From: Reticulitermes speratus
Taxonomy: Eukaryota > Arthropoda > Insecta > Blattodea > Rhinotermitidae
Direction of reading: 5' to 3'
Length of the DNA stretch: 64,000 bases
Assembly (NCBI GenBank): GCA_021186555.1
Contig: JAJKFL010000006.1
Location: 38,933,478-38,997,477, forward strand
How positions within the stretch are numbered: the stretch's first letter is position 1; each line of letters starts with the position of its first letter. Below the pieces are notes generated by a model. It searched no databases, had not been told where the DNA came from, and saw only the letters and a program-made list of their open reading frames with translations. Shown piece after piece: positions 47,076-60,189 of the stretch. Both the position numbers and the translations under genes were made by a program.

Positions 47076-50000
47076 AGCAGGCTTTAACAAACATGGTAAC
47101 AAACTTATAGGATCTATAAATGCAAGCGATTTCGTGACTAGGTCAGCCACTGTCAGCTTCTGAAGAAAGTTTCTGCGTAATGAAATGAGTATTGAGGGAA
47201 TAAATGAATGAGTGAATGATTTTGTTTGTTAGTTAGTTATACTTGTACATTCATAACGACTCGTCTTTAAACAGTTGTGGGTGTATTAGCGACATTTTAT
47301 CTTATTCACAGTCACAGAGTGTCATAAGACAAGGATAACTGAATAATTAATTGGATAATATGTGAAACAAAGCGGCCGTGCTAATTTTGGAGTTTTTATA
47401 ACTCTTTATCACACAGTGGTTACTGCGTCTGCCACCTGCTTTTAACACTGAAAACCGTGCATTTTATTCATAGTGCATTTATTCGTGATTTAGAATACGT
47501 TACAAAAAACAGTAATTATTTCGTGAACAGGATTAAGTTCACCTTTTTTGTCTTTCTAACCGGTATAAAATTTTCTCCCTGAGGACGCAAGACTTGATTC
47601 TCAACCAAGATTAACTCCCTTTGGCAAACTGTGTAGTTTTATCAAATGTTCTTTTGAAACTTTGGTGAAGATGTACCAGAATATACGGCTTCACAATCCA
47701 GGTGACCGTATTGTTTGTCTTCATCGCCATAAAAATATGTTTCTGGAGGTTGAAACCCGGTAAGTATATGCTGAGTTGATATATCGGCTGGAGAGTGGGC
47801 CATGCTACTAGAAGTAAGTGTTCAGCAGCTACGTCGGCTAAGTTACGGACCTTATTTTTTTTTTCCGATTTCAACCTAAACTTCGAAAACGTTGCAAGAT
47901 TTTATTCACAAGCTATCAATATATAGCACGTTTAGTGTTTCTGGGTTGTTACTTGCAGACAGACGGAGAGTAGACAGCACTTTTGTAACTTTTGTGTACG
48001 AAAGCACTGTTAAGACTAAGAAATAAAAGGTAACCAGAATTGTCCTAATTCCTAGTTTCTTCATGTTTCTTTTCGATTTGCTTTCAGTTAATTTCTTTCT
48101 TCCTAAGACGTGCCGCTCATCGCACATAGCAACAGGCACAGAAAGACATAAGTTCTTAGAGAAAAATTGCTTCATCGCCACTTTGTCTACTATAAATCTT
48201 ACTTGGTTACCATTTTAATGACCATCAGGGTTTACGATGATAGTGCGACGTCAAAGGAAAGAAAATCATGAGCCTACAGAGCCTACAGAATTGTACCCGA
48301 CATCGTGGCTTCAACTTTTGACCCAAAGATCGATTATTCTCACTTTTTTTATGGGTTTTCTCAGTTCTTCGACGTAAACGTCGGAATATTACCATAAAAT
48401 TGACCACAACCCTTCCCTACACGTAATTACAATTATTTACTCGCTAAACATATCCTCATTCTATGATCTATTATCACTGCGGACGAAAATGTACGTGAAT
48501 TACGAGTGATAAACAATAATATAAAGATTTTTGCCAAGTTCAATTCATTATGCGAATAATATTGTTACCGTCCTCTACACAGGCGGACGATTAGTCCCGG
48601 TAACACGAGGTCTTCTGTCAGGGTAATTTACGTGGGAGTTCCCTGCAGCGTCCGCTATCCAACTCCGACGATCACTCACAGTTAACACATTAACACTTTA
48701 TTTACTGAAGAAGTTTTTCTCTTATTATTGTACACTAAGAGTGTGACTTTGAATAAAGGTAGCACTTTCTAATTTAAATTTTGTTACCACTGTCCGAAAT
48801 TTACGGAGCACCAAACTTTGCGATCGTGCTACTCCATCTGCCAAAACGGAGTGTCCCCATTACTAGTTTGCGTGCTCGTCCCAACTCGCAAAGTCAAGTT
48901 CCCCTTCCTATATACCAAAATGATTCTATTGGGCGAAACTCAAATTTGGAGGACCCTCATAGGCCAAATTCAACTTTTTGTATAATTAAACGTGATTGGT
49001 TGCTCTAATTTAAGCCGGTAGACCCCAAATTTACGATAAACGAATATTTTGGTGTGTTGCCCACTGGCACTTCCCACTCAAGCAATTATGTCCTCAAAAA
49101 GTGTAAAATCTCAGGTTTCACTAAAGAACACGGAGCTGCAAAACTGCACTCAGCGTGACAGTTGATGGATATTCTGGTCAACATTTTTCTTTTGAATGCT
49201 TTAGCCGCTCTCATTCCTTCTCGCTCTCTTCCCTGGCTATTCTTACTCAACAGCCAAAGTCCCATTTTAATTAACTAAACCAACGGGAATTTATCTCAGT
49301 AAGGCCTGTTCAGGGTTTGAACCCGAATCGCCGATAACACTATCTTGCGCGTTATCCATTGCCTGCGCTATATTTGATCGTAAAATCGTTTGAGTATCTG
49401 GCTTCACTTTTATCTTACGTTGATTGGTTTCTCAGTCATTTGGTATTGGGCCTGCTGTAATGGCTGGAAGTGGTCTTAACTGAACCTAAGGCCTCTTCAA
49501 TTGGAATTCAGTACTGTAGTTACTAAACTGATATATCAGTCAATACAGAGACAGTCGGTCTCCTGAAGGATCATATAGTTAACTCCCGAAATGTTGTGTG
49601 TATCAATGTGAAAAATAATGATTATATAAAGGTATTTAATTTTGCTTTGTGTTTTTGTATACCGTCAGAAAATGCCATTTATGCTATTCTTCATGTATGC
49701 GGATTTTACTTTGGTCTTGTACATGTTTTTAGAAACATGGTAACTTCGATGGACAAAAGAATTCCTGGATATCCTCTTATACATTATCCATAAGTAGCAG
49801 AGACTCGTAATCATACAACTAATGACTCTTTCCTGGTAAAGGTCATCATGTTTTAATGTGCACTGACCTCTGACCTTTGAGTTTTCAAACACAAATTAGA
49901 TGTGATTTTAGCAACTTGACTGAATCTGCATATACAGTTATACAGTATAAACATGTGCTACGTATTTTCCCAGTTCGTTTGCAAACGACACACTGCCTGC

Positions 50001-50216
50001 ACCAACCAAGCTTGTGTTGTATCTCTGTAAAATTACCCGTGATTACAGTCACACAACACCACCGCTTTTCCAAAGCTATGAAACGTAAAACGTCAGGTAA
50101 TCCATAAAATAATTTTTGTTTTCTAAGTCTTTTAAAAGGCAGTGGATATCATATTTACGAAAACTTTGCATTCTGCCAATACAGCGTATTTATTCCTTGT
50201 ACGATTCTCTGAGTGA

Positions 50217-50487
50217 GCTGGGATAGCTCAGTCGGTATAGCGACTGGCTACGGGCTGGACGGTCCGGTGATCAAATCCTGGTGAGGGCGAGATTATCCGC
50301 CCCAGTCCAGACCGGCCCTGGGGCCCACCCAGCCTCCTGTACAATGGGTACCGGGTTTCTTTCACGGGATAAAGCTGCCGGGGCGCGGCTTTGACCACCC
50401 ACCCAATCTAGCACGAGGTTAAAGAAAGAGCAGAGCTATACCTCTACTCCCCACCTGGCCTTCATGGCCTGTTCTAGGGTGAACTTA
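50217..50487 (+). repeat. SINE-1, full-length copy
   Basis: The tRNA-like head has 'gatagctcagtcggtatagc' (A box region) and 'ggtccggtgatcaaatcc' (B box, one or two changes). A body follows with 'gaccggccctggggcccacc', 'aatgggtaccgggtt' and 'gagcagagctatacctctac', ending 'ggccttcatggcctgttcta'. The tRNA-like part would fold imperfectly and lacks a mature acceptor stem, so it is not a tRNA gene. Possible short duplication 'gattctc' on both sides. Confidence 0.88.
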
Positions 50488-50549
50488 AGATTCTCAGAAG
50501 AAAGGGCTAAAAAGTATCTACGCATTTATCCGTATATCAGTAAATATTT

Positions 50550-50712
50550 GATCCTTAATGGACAGGTACTGTGTTTTCAGTAAGGTAGGAACATCATATA
50601 TATATATCATATATGATTATGTATATATGATATGTGTATATACATACATAATCACATGTATATATGATTATGTTCCGACCTTACCGAAAACAGTAAATTT
50701 CAGTGGATCAAG
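50550..50712. mobile_element. Small TIR element around an AT palindrome
   Basis: 'tgttttcagtaaggtaggaa' (50570) and 'ttccgaccttaccgaaaaca' (50672) are inverted, with 'tgatcc' outside on the left and 'ggatca' on the right. The centre is a 'catatatgattatgtatata'-type palindromic run. It could extrude a cruciform. Superfamily not assigned. Confidence 0.65.
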
Positions 50713-52260
50713 AGTTAGTGAATTAAATCTACTCACTTATCAACAGAAGTTTTATAACATAGGTCCCATTTTCGTCGGTTTGGAGCTACTGAATTTTTCA
50801 CCGATGTATATTCGCATGCGCATGCATTAAACATGGTATTGTGGAAGCATTTTAAATATCGAGTATATATGTATCTGTGCTGCAGTATTCTTGATAACCA
50901 GCTGACTGTCCGTTTACCTTCGAGGGTCATCTTTCAGGTGACATTTACAGTTTATGCGAAACGAAACCTTACAAGAGTTAGAAGAAAATAAGACTTCTTT
51001 GTCGTTGTAAGAGTACAGAGCGCCTCTCCATTTTCAGCTTGCAGTCAAATGGTATCTGTCATCTCTTGTCTGGTCGATAGATGGGTTGTGGTGGTAAAGG
51101 TGATTACCACCCAGATATACAGACCTCAAACCCCTATACTGTTTTCTCTGGGACACATGAAAAGTCTGATTGCCAGTACAAATCGGAAATATTAAATGCA
51201 CTGCTGTCACATTTTGGCTGGTAAAACCCGTGTACCTCGTATAGGTCAGTACTAAAGGACATATACGAGGTAAACACCCGATTCAGCGACGTACTGACAT
51301 GTTTGTTGAGACTGAGGGTGGCCATTTTGAACATTTATTGGAAATTCTGCAAAGAGGGCTTCACATAATTACTGGTTCGCTAATTCTTACTTTTATAATA
51401 TTCAAGCAATTACAAATTTGTGACTGTTGACAGTCGAACCTGTGTTTATATGACACTTATAAGGCAGAATGGTCTCAAGAATAAGGTCCTAAAGTCAAGT
51501 CATCGAGTCTCGAAACAATCTGTGAAATAGGTGACGATTTATGACTATGTATGTTTGTTCTATGATTATGTGAATGTTATGTCTTTCTCACTCCATACTA
51601 ATGTTCATGTATTACACAGTTGGCAGCCTTGTATTCGAAACTGCCGTCTCAGGCATGAAGATGTGACTTAATGCCCTGTTGAAACTGAGAAAATAGTGTA
51701 ATTTTCATTGAACGATAGAAACTGTTTTTCTCTTTTAACTTCTGATCGAAACTTATTGAGTGGTATGATAAGAATGAAGATAAGAAAGAAAAGTTTCCCC
51801 TTGAATTCAGCGAGGCTTTCCCACAATTTTGTATATAAACTTCATGCTTCAGAGAGCCACCAATGAGAATAACAATGAAAGAATTTGGCATTGAACAGAA
51901 AGGTGCAAGTGAATGATAAAATTAAAAGAATGTGCAAGGAAAGAAGCATGATGAATAGTCTAGCCTTTAAGGTGATAGACTGAGAATTACGACAAAGAAC
52001 CTCTCAGGACAGTCGGTCTCTGAGCTGATATTCAAATACAGGACATTTTAATATAAATATTAATGCTAATTACTAAACCGCAATGTTCCGTGACAGTGGG
52101 GGCAGATGGACTGGCAACAGCAAATTGCATGAAAATATGATTGAGCCGCAAATAATGGTAATAATAAATCCAAACTTGTCCCTCACACGACCAAGACAAT
52201 TTATTTATCAGCAATACGTGCGAACAAAAAATGCACTATATGAAAATTTAGTGGCCGGAA

Positions 52261-52800
52261 TCAAGATGGTGGGGAGTGTTTGTGAGAACAATATCGTGGT
52301 CCGTGGACGGACTGGTTGGCCATCTTCATCACCGAACCACGAACATAATCATTTCTCTGCGGGAGTTGTAAAACGTAAGGATCCTTGTAAAAAGCAGCGC
52401 TCAAAAAAACATTATCGGTCTTAAAACCGAGGATCAAAGGAACTGTTTTCAGTATGACCCCCCGATATATTGGAATGAGTGGGGGTGAAAAAAGATCAGC
52501 GGTACTCTGTGTACCGCACTGCTGACAAGAGTTACACAGAAGTGCAATATTTGTATCAACGGTTCCTGTAGAACTGAAACACACGATGTTGCGTTGAGTT
52601 TTGTATTCATTATAAAATATTGAACTTACAGGGTTTTGAAAGTGTTCATATACTTTTGATTCACCCTGTATAATTAAAAATTTCCTTTCATTAACATCAC
52701 TTGAACTTAATTTCTTTACATTCTTCCTCCCTGTTATGAAACACGGCAGCACATCCTGAAATTGGGGCAACAGGGGCTCAACCAACTTCGGAAAATTCAA
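52261..52800 (-). other. Unclassified 179-codon open frame
   Basis: The longest open frame in the window that is not an exon, starting MNFPKLVEPLLPQFQDVL. No domain is recognised. It contains several Cys residues (LLCNSCQQCG) and no signal peptide or membrane segment. The DNA near 52650 ('tacagggtgaatcaaaagt' on the minus strand) looks like the end of a DNA transposon, so the frame may cross a repeat. It could be chance. I do not claim a gene. Confidence 0.25.
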
Positions 52801-53204
52801 TCACAAAAACCCTCAATACCTACCATTGATGCTAGTAATGTCTTGCAAGATTCACACTCGGTGTTTTTGTCCGCTCGGAAATACTGTTAATGGCAAAGTT
52901 TTCATAAGTGTTACGTCTTACGACTTCACCTCATCCAATGAATGACAGGAGAAAAGTATTAATGTGATAGGTCGACGTTATCAACTGCTTCACACCAAGG
53001 TCTCAACTAGAGTGAGTGCACAAAAAGAAGACCCACGGATGTTAGGGATGAAGGCGTATGTCTTTTCCTTAAAGATGTACCATTATCTGTAACTTGGTTT
53101 TACCCATTACCTTCTTTCATTAGATATGTGTTTCGTAGCACATGCAATTGATAAAGCATTGCTAAATAAACTATAGAACAATGGAAGAGGATACGGTAAC
53201 TAAA

Positions 53205-53560
53205 ACTATCAAATGCACACAAGTTTATGAAAATACACTATAAACGTAGTGATACCTGCTACATGTTTCGGCCACTTATGTAGATAGTATGTATGTCACC
53301 ATACTATCTACATACATTACTTGTTACATATCAGAATTAAACTTTTATCTGTATTTTAAATTGTAATACGTATTTTAAACCACGTAGGTTTTAATATTTT
53401 ACATGAGTATTCGTTCACAAACTTTTGTAACATCCCAATGTCTTTATTCTTTGAACGCACCTTCCTGAAGATGGCCACACAAGTGGCCGAAACATGTAGG
53501 AGGTATTACTACGTTTATAATATATTTTCATAAACTTGTTGCCATATCTGATTATTCATT
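53205..53560. mobile_element. 350-bp inverted-repeat element with intact hammerhead
   Basis: Left arm 'aagtttatgaaaatacacta' (53220) and 'cctgctacatgtttcggcca' (53258) pair with right arm 'gaaacatgtaggaggtatta' and 'atattttcataaacttgttg' (53522). The left core is cut off after the GAAA/stem II part and the right one is complete. No ORF. It sits in the large exon 2 to exon 3 intron. Confidence 0.78.
53459..53504 (+). ncRNA. Best-preserved candidate hammerhead ribozyme
   Basis: ACCUUC (53459-53464), CUGAAGA (53465-53471), one U, stem II GGCCAC/GUGGCC with loop ACAA (53473-53488), GAAA (53489-53492), C-AU-G tiny stem III, UA, then GGAGGU (53499-53504). Stem I pairs all six positions (one G-U). 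Stem II pairs all six. Core bases C3, U4, G5, A6, G8, A9, G12, A13 and A14 are present, and A15.1 can pair U16.1. Predicted cleavage is after A53498. With a 2-nt stem III loop it would need to dimerise, as reported for such variants. The extra U after A9 is a caveat. Confidence 0.6.
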
Positions 53561-56500
53561 GCACAGTTATGGATCATTTAAAATGGAAGAAAATATTTTA
53601 TTGCATGTGGTTCTGAACAGTGTCGTAAGTTCACACGGTTGTATGAGAATGAAGGTTTGCTTTTACGAGACGCAGTGTACTTTGGTAAGACGTGTAGATG
53701 AGTGATAAAGGCAATAAAGTATAGGGCTTTGCATCCAAAAAGACCTTAACCTGTACTCTGAAACTTCTGTTATTAATCAAAACGCTGCAACCGATTTCTC
53801 TCTTGTTGCTTGCAACGTCCTTGAAGGCAGAATTAACAGATAGATACCAAAGCTTTGCAAAAGTGATTTTCAGTGCAAGCTCACCGTACAATTATCGGAA
53901 ACTACACACGTGTTTACGTTGTTTCAACCCAAGCAAGCATTACTTTTTGCTCGACATCTTTATGCGCTCGGAGACATTTTCTTGCACAGATCAATACAAC
54001 TTATCGACGCCTGTTGTAAAAATTGTGACGTAAATTGCTTCAGGTCTTTCTTCCACAAATGCTGGCCAAGAGCTGCGAATGGGGGATAAGGTAAACCTTT
54101 GGGGTAGGAAATGGAAGCGGCAGGCTCCTTTACCCCGGGAAAACCAGGAGGTTATCGATTCTGTGGTGTGATCAGTACCAACTTTCCGATGGATCTACTC
54201 CATTGATATTTAGGACAGGAAGAAGGACACCTTCGCACGTTATTTCTTTTAAGTTCTGTTTTAATATTATCCTTTCATAAAAAACTAGCCACCCTAATGT
54301 TTTATGCTCACTTTATTTCAATAACAAAAAAGGTACACACTTCTTGGTTTCCTTCTTCATTCTAATATCTTGTCCATTTCATCGTTTTAGCAATAACAGT
54401 TAAACAACACAATCTCCGAACTTCCTCGTCGTGTAATTTTCTCCTCTTATTTCAAAGACCTGATTCGCTCCACATTCTTGTGTCCTTATTTACTTAATAC
54501 AAGCAACAAATTAACAAAAAACGCTTCTATAATGGCCCTATCACCTATCACCTCCAAAGCTTGCTCTTTCCCAAGCATCTCCCAGGAAACTGACCATTAC
54601 ACCTCTTCAGAGGTAAGAATGTGAGAAGGGCTTCACCGAGTTCCTAACGCAACTAAAACTCATTGGTTCACTTTGATTGTACGTATGGTGTTATAAATAG
54701 CTGTCTTTTAAGTCACGACATACTGAGTTAAAAGAAAATATAGCATACATACATACATGCTATGAGTTCGGTTCCGTTGGCTCTTTCATGCAAACCGGAC
54801 ATCTTGGCTCTTGAAGATGGAAACGACACGCTTTTCCGAAACGTGGATAACAAACAAGGAGCAATGTTTGGTCTGATCAGAATGTTTATTGACAGAACGT
54901 GGCTCGGTACACCAACTAAGGAGACAGGACCCACAACGACGAAGGAATAATCATGAAGGTCTCAGACCACAGCCAGTATCTTACACCTTACATTAAGTGT
55001 CCAAACAGATGGGCTGTTGCCTGTCACACTGCTCTCATCGTCATCAACCTTGGTTCGCTACCAGAATTGATCCCAAAATCATCTGTTGAGCGTTTAAAGC
55101 ACAGTGCTAACAATACGGAAGAGTAACTTTGCATTTTGCCCACATATTATATTTGTGTGTTTAGCACGACTACCGCAACAAACAGCGATTATTACGCTAT
55201 ACAACAGTAATCATTCTTTGTAACGGTCACGGACTGTGTTCTCTGTGACGTAGGAAATTAAGTTCGTATACAATTTATATGAACGTCACTCTTTGGAGGT
55301 TTCAGTGAATTAAATTCGGCAGTAGTGTACTGTCACAGCTTTGTACAAAACATGTGTAAGCAACAAATAAATAAACACTCAACAAGGCCAAATAATATCT
55401 GCACCAGCCTACTAATCTATTTGAGAATCTCTTTTGGGTGAAAATGAAAATTACCGTCTTCTGACATATGAGGCCTTGTAATCTGGTAATATTTTACCGA
55501 CGTTTCGGAGGAAAACTGCCTCTATTCGTGATAGAATACTGTCCTACTCTAAAAATAAGGTGCGCTTTGCTCTAAATATCAGTAAATTTCTACCAGAACG
55601 CATGATGTCACATCTTCATGATCACTTGCATAACTGGACACAGTAAGTGCGTTACACGTATCTCTATTCAGAAGTGTAATAATATGAGAGTTTTCCTGGA
55701 ATTGTGTAGTTTGTTCTGAAGACTACGTAACTATAATCGAGCCATGAAAGTCATCCCATGGACCGACCATCCCTACACGTATCTGTCAGGCTCTTATACT
55801 TGCTCGATCCATTCTGACAATAGCTTGGAGGTAGTTGACAGGACAAAAACGGTACAGAGAGAGACGCAAGCCATCTTCCCAACCAGCCATGGGACTTCTT
55901 TCTGTGTCCCTAGTGTAATCGCAAGTATTCCAATATCACTATCCAAAGGTGCGGCACATTTCTTTGTGATGCTGCTTGTCCCGCCAGCCCTTCGTCCCCT
56001 CATAAGAAGAGTCATTGGTCATTTTGCTGGCCGATTTTACGCATTCTTTATGCAAAACTTGTTATATCCGTCTATCCAACCGTAATCTAGGAGCAAATCT
56101 GATTTAGGTCTGCGTGCATGAAGGGATTTTAAGCCACTCACCAAAACAGATGGCAAATCTGTAGCTTCACAATTCTGGTAAGATACAAAGAACTGTTGAA
56201 GAATGTTGCTATAGGCGTAAGTCTGATCCCGTTCAAAGGTGAGGGAAAGAGCTCTAAGTAATGACAAAGTGTTCCTGTGTGTCTGTCTTTCGCGCTTAAG
56301 GGAAGAAAGACGTTTTTAAGATTCTTCAAAATGCAATCATTCCAATGCTGAAATGGCAGAAGATAAACTGCGGGTTTGTGGGTTAATACAATAACTGAGA
56401 GCCTTCGCTAAACTGATCCAAAGTAACACCTTTCGTTATTGCGACCAATTTTACACCCCACTTTATTCCAGGTTTAAATATTTCTTGAAATTCGTATGAT

Positions 56501-58705
56501 CACAAATGCTCAAGAGCATGAATTAACTGACTGTGCGGAGAAATCATGTTGTGGTAGGCCTGCCATGATAATGCGTGCTTTATACCTAGACATCGGCCTT
56601 ATGTTGGTGCATGATACACACGAATGACATTAAATAGCACGAGGAGAGCTTATTCATATGCAGGATACTGAAAATTTTGTTAGGGTTATTAAATCAGGGC
56701 TGATGGATAGGAATTTAACACGAATCAGAAAAATTGCCTGTGTATGATATGTTAGTTGGTAAACGCAATGGAAAAAATCGTTTGGCAGACCTAATTGTAG
56801 ATGGTAGGGTAACGAACCTTAAAACGAGAGAGGAAACAGGGTGTTGACTTGACTCAAGTGGCTCAAAATATGATCCAGTGGCAAGCACGATAATGAAACT
56901 TCAGGTTTCATAAAAGAGAGAACATTTTCAGTCAGATGAGTACCTATCCATTTCTGAAGAAGATTTTTATCGTAAGGCATAGACATGCAAAGTGTTTAGT
57001 TTGTAACAAATCGCGCTTCTCTTTCTTGGCAGAAAAGCGTCTTTTGTAACATTCTGACTTACGACAATACGAAGAAGACTAGAAAATGTAATCACAGGCC
57101 AATGCCGCAACAGGCAAAGAAATAAATGAACAATACAAGAAAGGCTGACTGTTACATTATAGTGTCTTAAATACCTCATAGTAATACGGAAATTAATTAG
57201 TAATTAATTAATCTCTTATACATATAAATGTAATAAATTTCTGTCGATACAGCTATCAGTTTACTATAATTTTTCTTACATGCTTCAACCAATCGGGGAA
57301 AGCACTGCTGTTCACAACATGCCACACATCAAAAGTAGAGGGCAGTGGGAAACATAAATACACCCAGGTGGTTAACATGAATAAAATTTCGAATTAGTAT
57401 TCCCACCCCCTCGGGAAAAATACACGTATTATGGGAACAGCAAAAAAATATAAAATTTGAAGATTTGCGTACACAGTGCACAGATAAAATAGATATAAAA
57501 TGCTCCCAGCTATGCAATTAATTGCTGCAAGGATTTTGTAGGATAATATATAGAAAATTCTTATAATATTTCAAGCTTGGTTTTTTAAAGCTTGATATTT
57601 TTACTTTTCTTTATACATGTAAAGTAAACTTGGGATCTCACAGTAACAGGACTCGTCATTGTGTCTATGTGAAGTTTACACGTTTGATGAGACTTAACGT
57701 GATGAGTCGTTAACACCTCAACTAACTCAAGGTTATGCATCCCAGATTGTAAGACCAACTTTTATTTTCTATAGGATTGGTTTATATATCTAAGACATGA
57801 AACTGTAATTTGATTTCAGTGTAAAGGAGACATTTTTTTTACATTGTTAGCGTCCCGTTTTACTGTAATATAAAGGAATTCCAAACTGAAAAAAATGTAG
57901 GAATTTTTCTGACAAGACGATAGTGTGCATTATACTTTATTTCAGTAACCATATAAAACCAGAATAATATTTATTGTATTTCGTGTATCTAATTAAAATG
58001 TAATAAAATTATTTTATATAGCTATTAAAATACAATAAACATTGTAGTAATGACAAGGAAAAGAAACTAGTATTTTCCCACTGGAATTCCGTAAAGACAG
58101 ACGGTTTTAAAACAAATATTGCATGTTTAATTTCGTTGAAATCTGAATTTCTGTGTTCCCTGATTGTTGAATATGGCACCTTTGTTCTGCATAAATACTC
58201 ATAAGGCCAGAAATAGCCACGGTGATGGGAGAAGAGGATTAAGAAATGTATTAAATTTAACAAATATTGGCTTGTCATATCAGGACAATATAGTGGTGCA
58301 GCTTCATTGTGAATTCACTGAAAACGGTGTGTATTGGATACGAAATATATTGTGCGTCCAACCGCTGATGCTGTTTGTAGGTGTGCATATTGCCTCTCAT
58401 CTTCTCTCCTACAAGTTCTCAGCCTGACCTTACTTCCCTGATGAAGGAAACATTACTATCGCGATATTGTGGCTCGACGTTAATAGTACTATGACTGTCA
58501 GCTGCAAGCTCCTCGCGACTTAACTTATTGCAAAACTACTCAGTGTCGTAAAACTTTACAACTCCAGACTGAATTAAGGCTTCGAATATTAATACAGAGT
58601 TTAGCAATATTTCTAAACACATTAGTAAGGAAACCTTACGAATAAGGTTTGAGGCTTTCCTGCGTTTATTCAGGTTGTGATGCCGTGTAATTCTTTGGTG
58701 GATAC

Positions 58706-58750
58706 CAGCGTTTCGGAGAAATATTCTGCCTACATCTTCAGGGCTGAAGT
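58706..58750 (-). ncRNA. Hammerhead-like motif, CUCC-GAAA-CG subtype
   Basis: On the minus strand: CUUCAGCC, CUGAAGA, U, then GUAGG..CUCC with a long loop, GAAA, CGCUGGUAUCC. The core bases are intact but stem II is imperfect and the cleavage triplet is unclear. Related sequence at 55495 ('gacgtttcggaggaaaac') and 24257 suggests an older subfamily. Confidence 0.35.
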
Positions 58751-58829
58751 AAATAGCGTAGGTGTTTGGAAGTTACATAGGTAGATTGAAAGTAACATCC
58801 ACGCAGTGCCGATGAGAAGTGGGGCAGCC

Positions 58830-59090
58830 AGTACAAATTACCGGGGCCCGGCGGTCCGGAAGGGGGTCCCGGGCCCGACTATGTTGCTTATGTTCTTGTT
58901 TTCTTGGTAGTATGAGATGTAATTTGGCAGTGATTTGTCATGTTGACTGTACGTGCGGCCAGCGGTCATTTTGTGTACGACACACTCTGCTTTGTTTCCT
59001 TCCTTTTCTCCTTGCCGGTCCGCCCTGGCTGTGGGGCCCGAAAAATGTTTTCACCGAGGCCCGAACCCGCTCTCGGAGGCCCTGCGTCCA
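58830..59090 (+). repeat. RepB GC-rich repeat, copy 2
   Basis: 'aattaccggggcccggcggt', 'ccggaagggggtcccgggcc', 'gttgcttatgt' and 'gaggcccgaacccgctctcg' are shared with 17905-18190. An apparent 156-codon frame over it (58819-59289) is a by-product of high G+C and few stops, not a gene. Confidence 0.72.
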
Positions 59091-59354
59091 CGGGCGAGGG
59101 CAACGAGATAGAACCCAGTCCAGGCGTATGGGAACTCTGTACAAGAAATGCCAGGATATAGAGAGACGCTTCTACGCCCCAGAATATATAAAAAATAGAG
59201 GTAGAAGAGTGACTAAAAATAGAAATAAAAAGATACTTTCCGGAACGCACTTGTCGCCCCTAAACGGGCCGTTCTGCATCCTGCATTGACTGTGCACCGT
59301 TTCTGGTGGGACAGACCGCCTTCTAATTCGTTGCTACTTCCTCTAAACATTTAT

Positions 59355-59638
59355 AAAGGTAAAGTTCTCCCTAGAACAGGCCATGAAGGCCCAGAGGGGA
59401 GTAGAGGTATAGCCCTACTCTTTCTTTAACCTCGGCGCTAGATGGGGGTGGGTGGTCAACTCCACGCCCCGGCCGCTTTACCCCCGGGAAATAGACCCGG
59501 TACCCATTGTATAGGAGGCTGGGTGGGCCCCAGGGCCGGTCTGAACGGCTGCGAAAAATCTCGCCCCCACCGCGATTCGATCCCCGGACCGTCCAGCCCG
59601 TAGCGAGTCGATATACCGACTACGCTATCCTGGCCCAC
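59355..59638 (-). repeat. SINE-1 with 15-bp target duplication
   Basis: Minus strand: 'ggatagcgtagtcggtatat', 'gctacgggctggacggtccg', 'gggatcgaatcgcgg' (B box), then 'gaccggccctggggccc', 'tacaatgggtaccgggt' and the tail block 'ggccttcatggcctgttcta'. Direct repeat 'cctctaaacatttat' at 59340-59354 and 59639-59653, exact. A full-length, young copy. Confidence 0.93.
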
Positions 59639-59801
59639 CCTCTAAACATTTATTCACCGTAAATCTGTAACCCGCCACATTGGTAACCTTTTCACTTCGA
59701 CCCTAAAAATGGTAACAGAATATTAGTCCGAGACGTTGATAGCCATTAATAAAACTACAAAGTGTCACGAGTCGGAGAACCTTAGTCTAAAGAAAAGTGT
59801 A

Positions 59802-60078
59802 AATGTAAACGTCATCCCATGACATGACTATGCATGCACAGAGGGAAGGCGGAGGTATAGCTCCAACCCATTTGTAACCCGACACTAGAAGGGATGAGTG
59901 CTTAGCACCACGCTCCGGCCGCTTTATCCCTGGGAAAGATCAGATACCCAATGTAGAGGAGGCTGTGGGGACCTCAGGGCCAGTCTGAACGGCACGAAAA
60001 TCTCGCATCCACCCGGATTCGATCCCCGGACCCTCCAGCACGTAGCGAGTCGCTATACCGGCTACGATATCCGGCCGC
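59802..60078 (-). repeat. SINE-1, older copy with imperfect target duplication
   Basis: Same body as 59355-59638, with head 'gatatcgtagccggtatagc' and B box 'gggatcgaatccgg'. Flanks 'ctaaagaaaagtgta' (59787-59801) and 'ctaaggaaaactgta' (60079-60093) differ at two of 15 positions. It lies 150 bp from the younger copy in the same orientation. Confidence 0.88.
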
Positions 60079-60189
60079 CTAAGGAAAACTGTACCATAAG
60101 AAAATTATTCAGACGCTATTTACTTTTTTCATTTACATTTCGTTTAACGACTTGTTCTAATAGACGCCGTCCAGTTTCAATTTAAAAGG

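Noticed and set aside
47611-48181. Two minus-strand frames of 87 and 91 codons, the second with a hydrophobic segment
   Set aside because: No family recognised and no donor/acceptor arrangement joining them. Too weak to annotate.
50217-50290. Possible tRNA gene (A-box and B-box-like sequences)
   Set aside because: It continues into a body shared with other copies at 19165, 59355 and 59802, and no acceptor stem pairs. It is the head of a SINE.
55744-56085. 113-codon frame with an opposite 73-codon frame
   Set aside because: No recognisable domain or repeat, and both strands are open over the same DNA, which suggests chance.
58819-59289. 156-codon open frame as a gene
   Set aside because: It overlaps the RepB repeat. 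The frame is open because of high G+C and has no domain.
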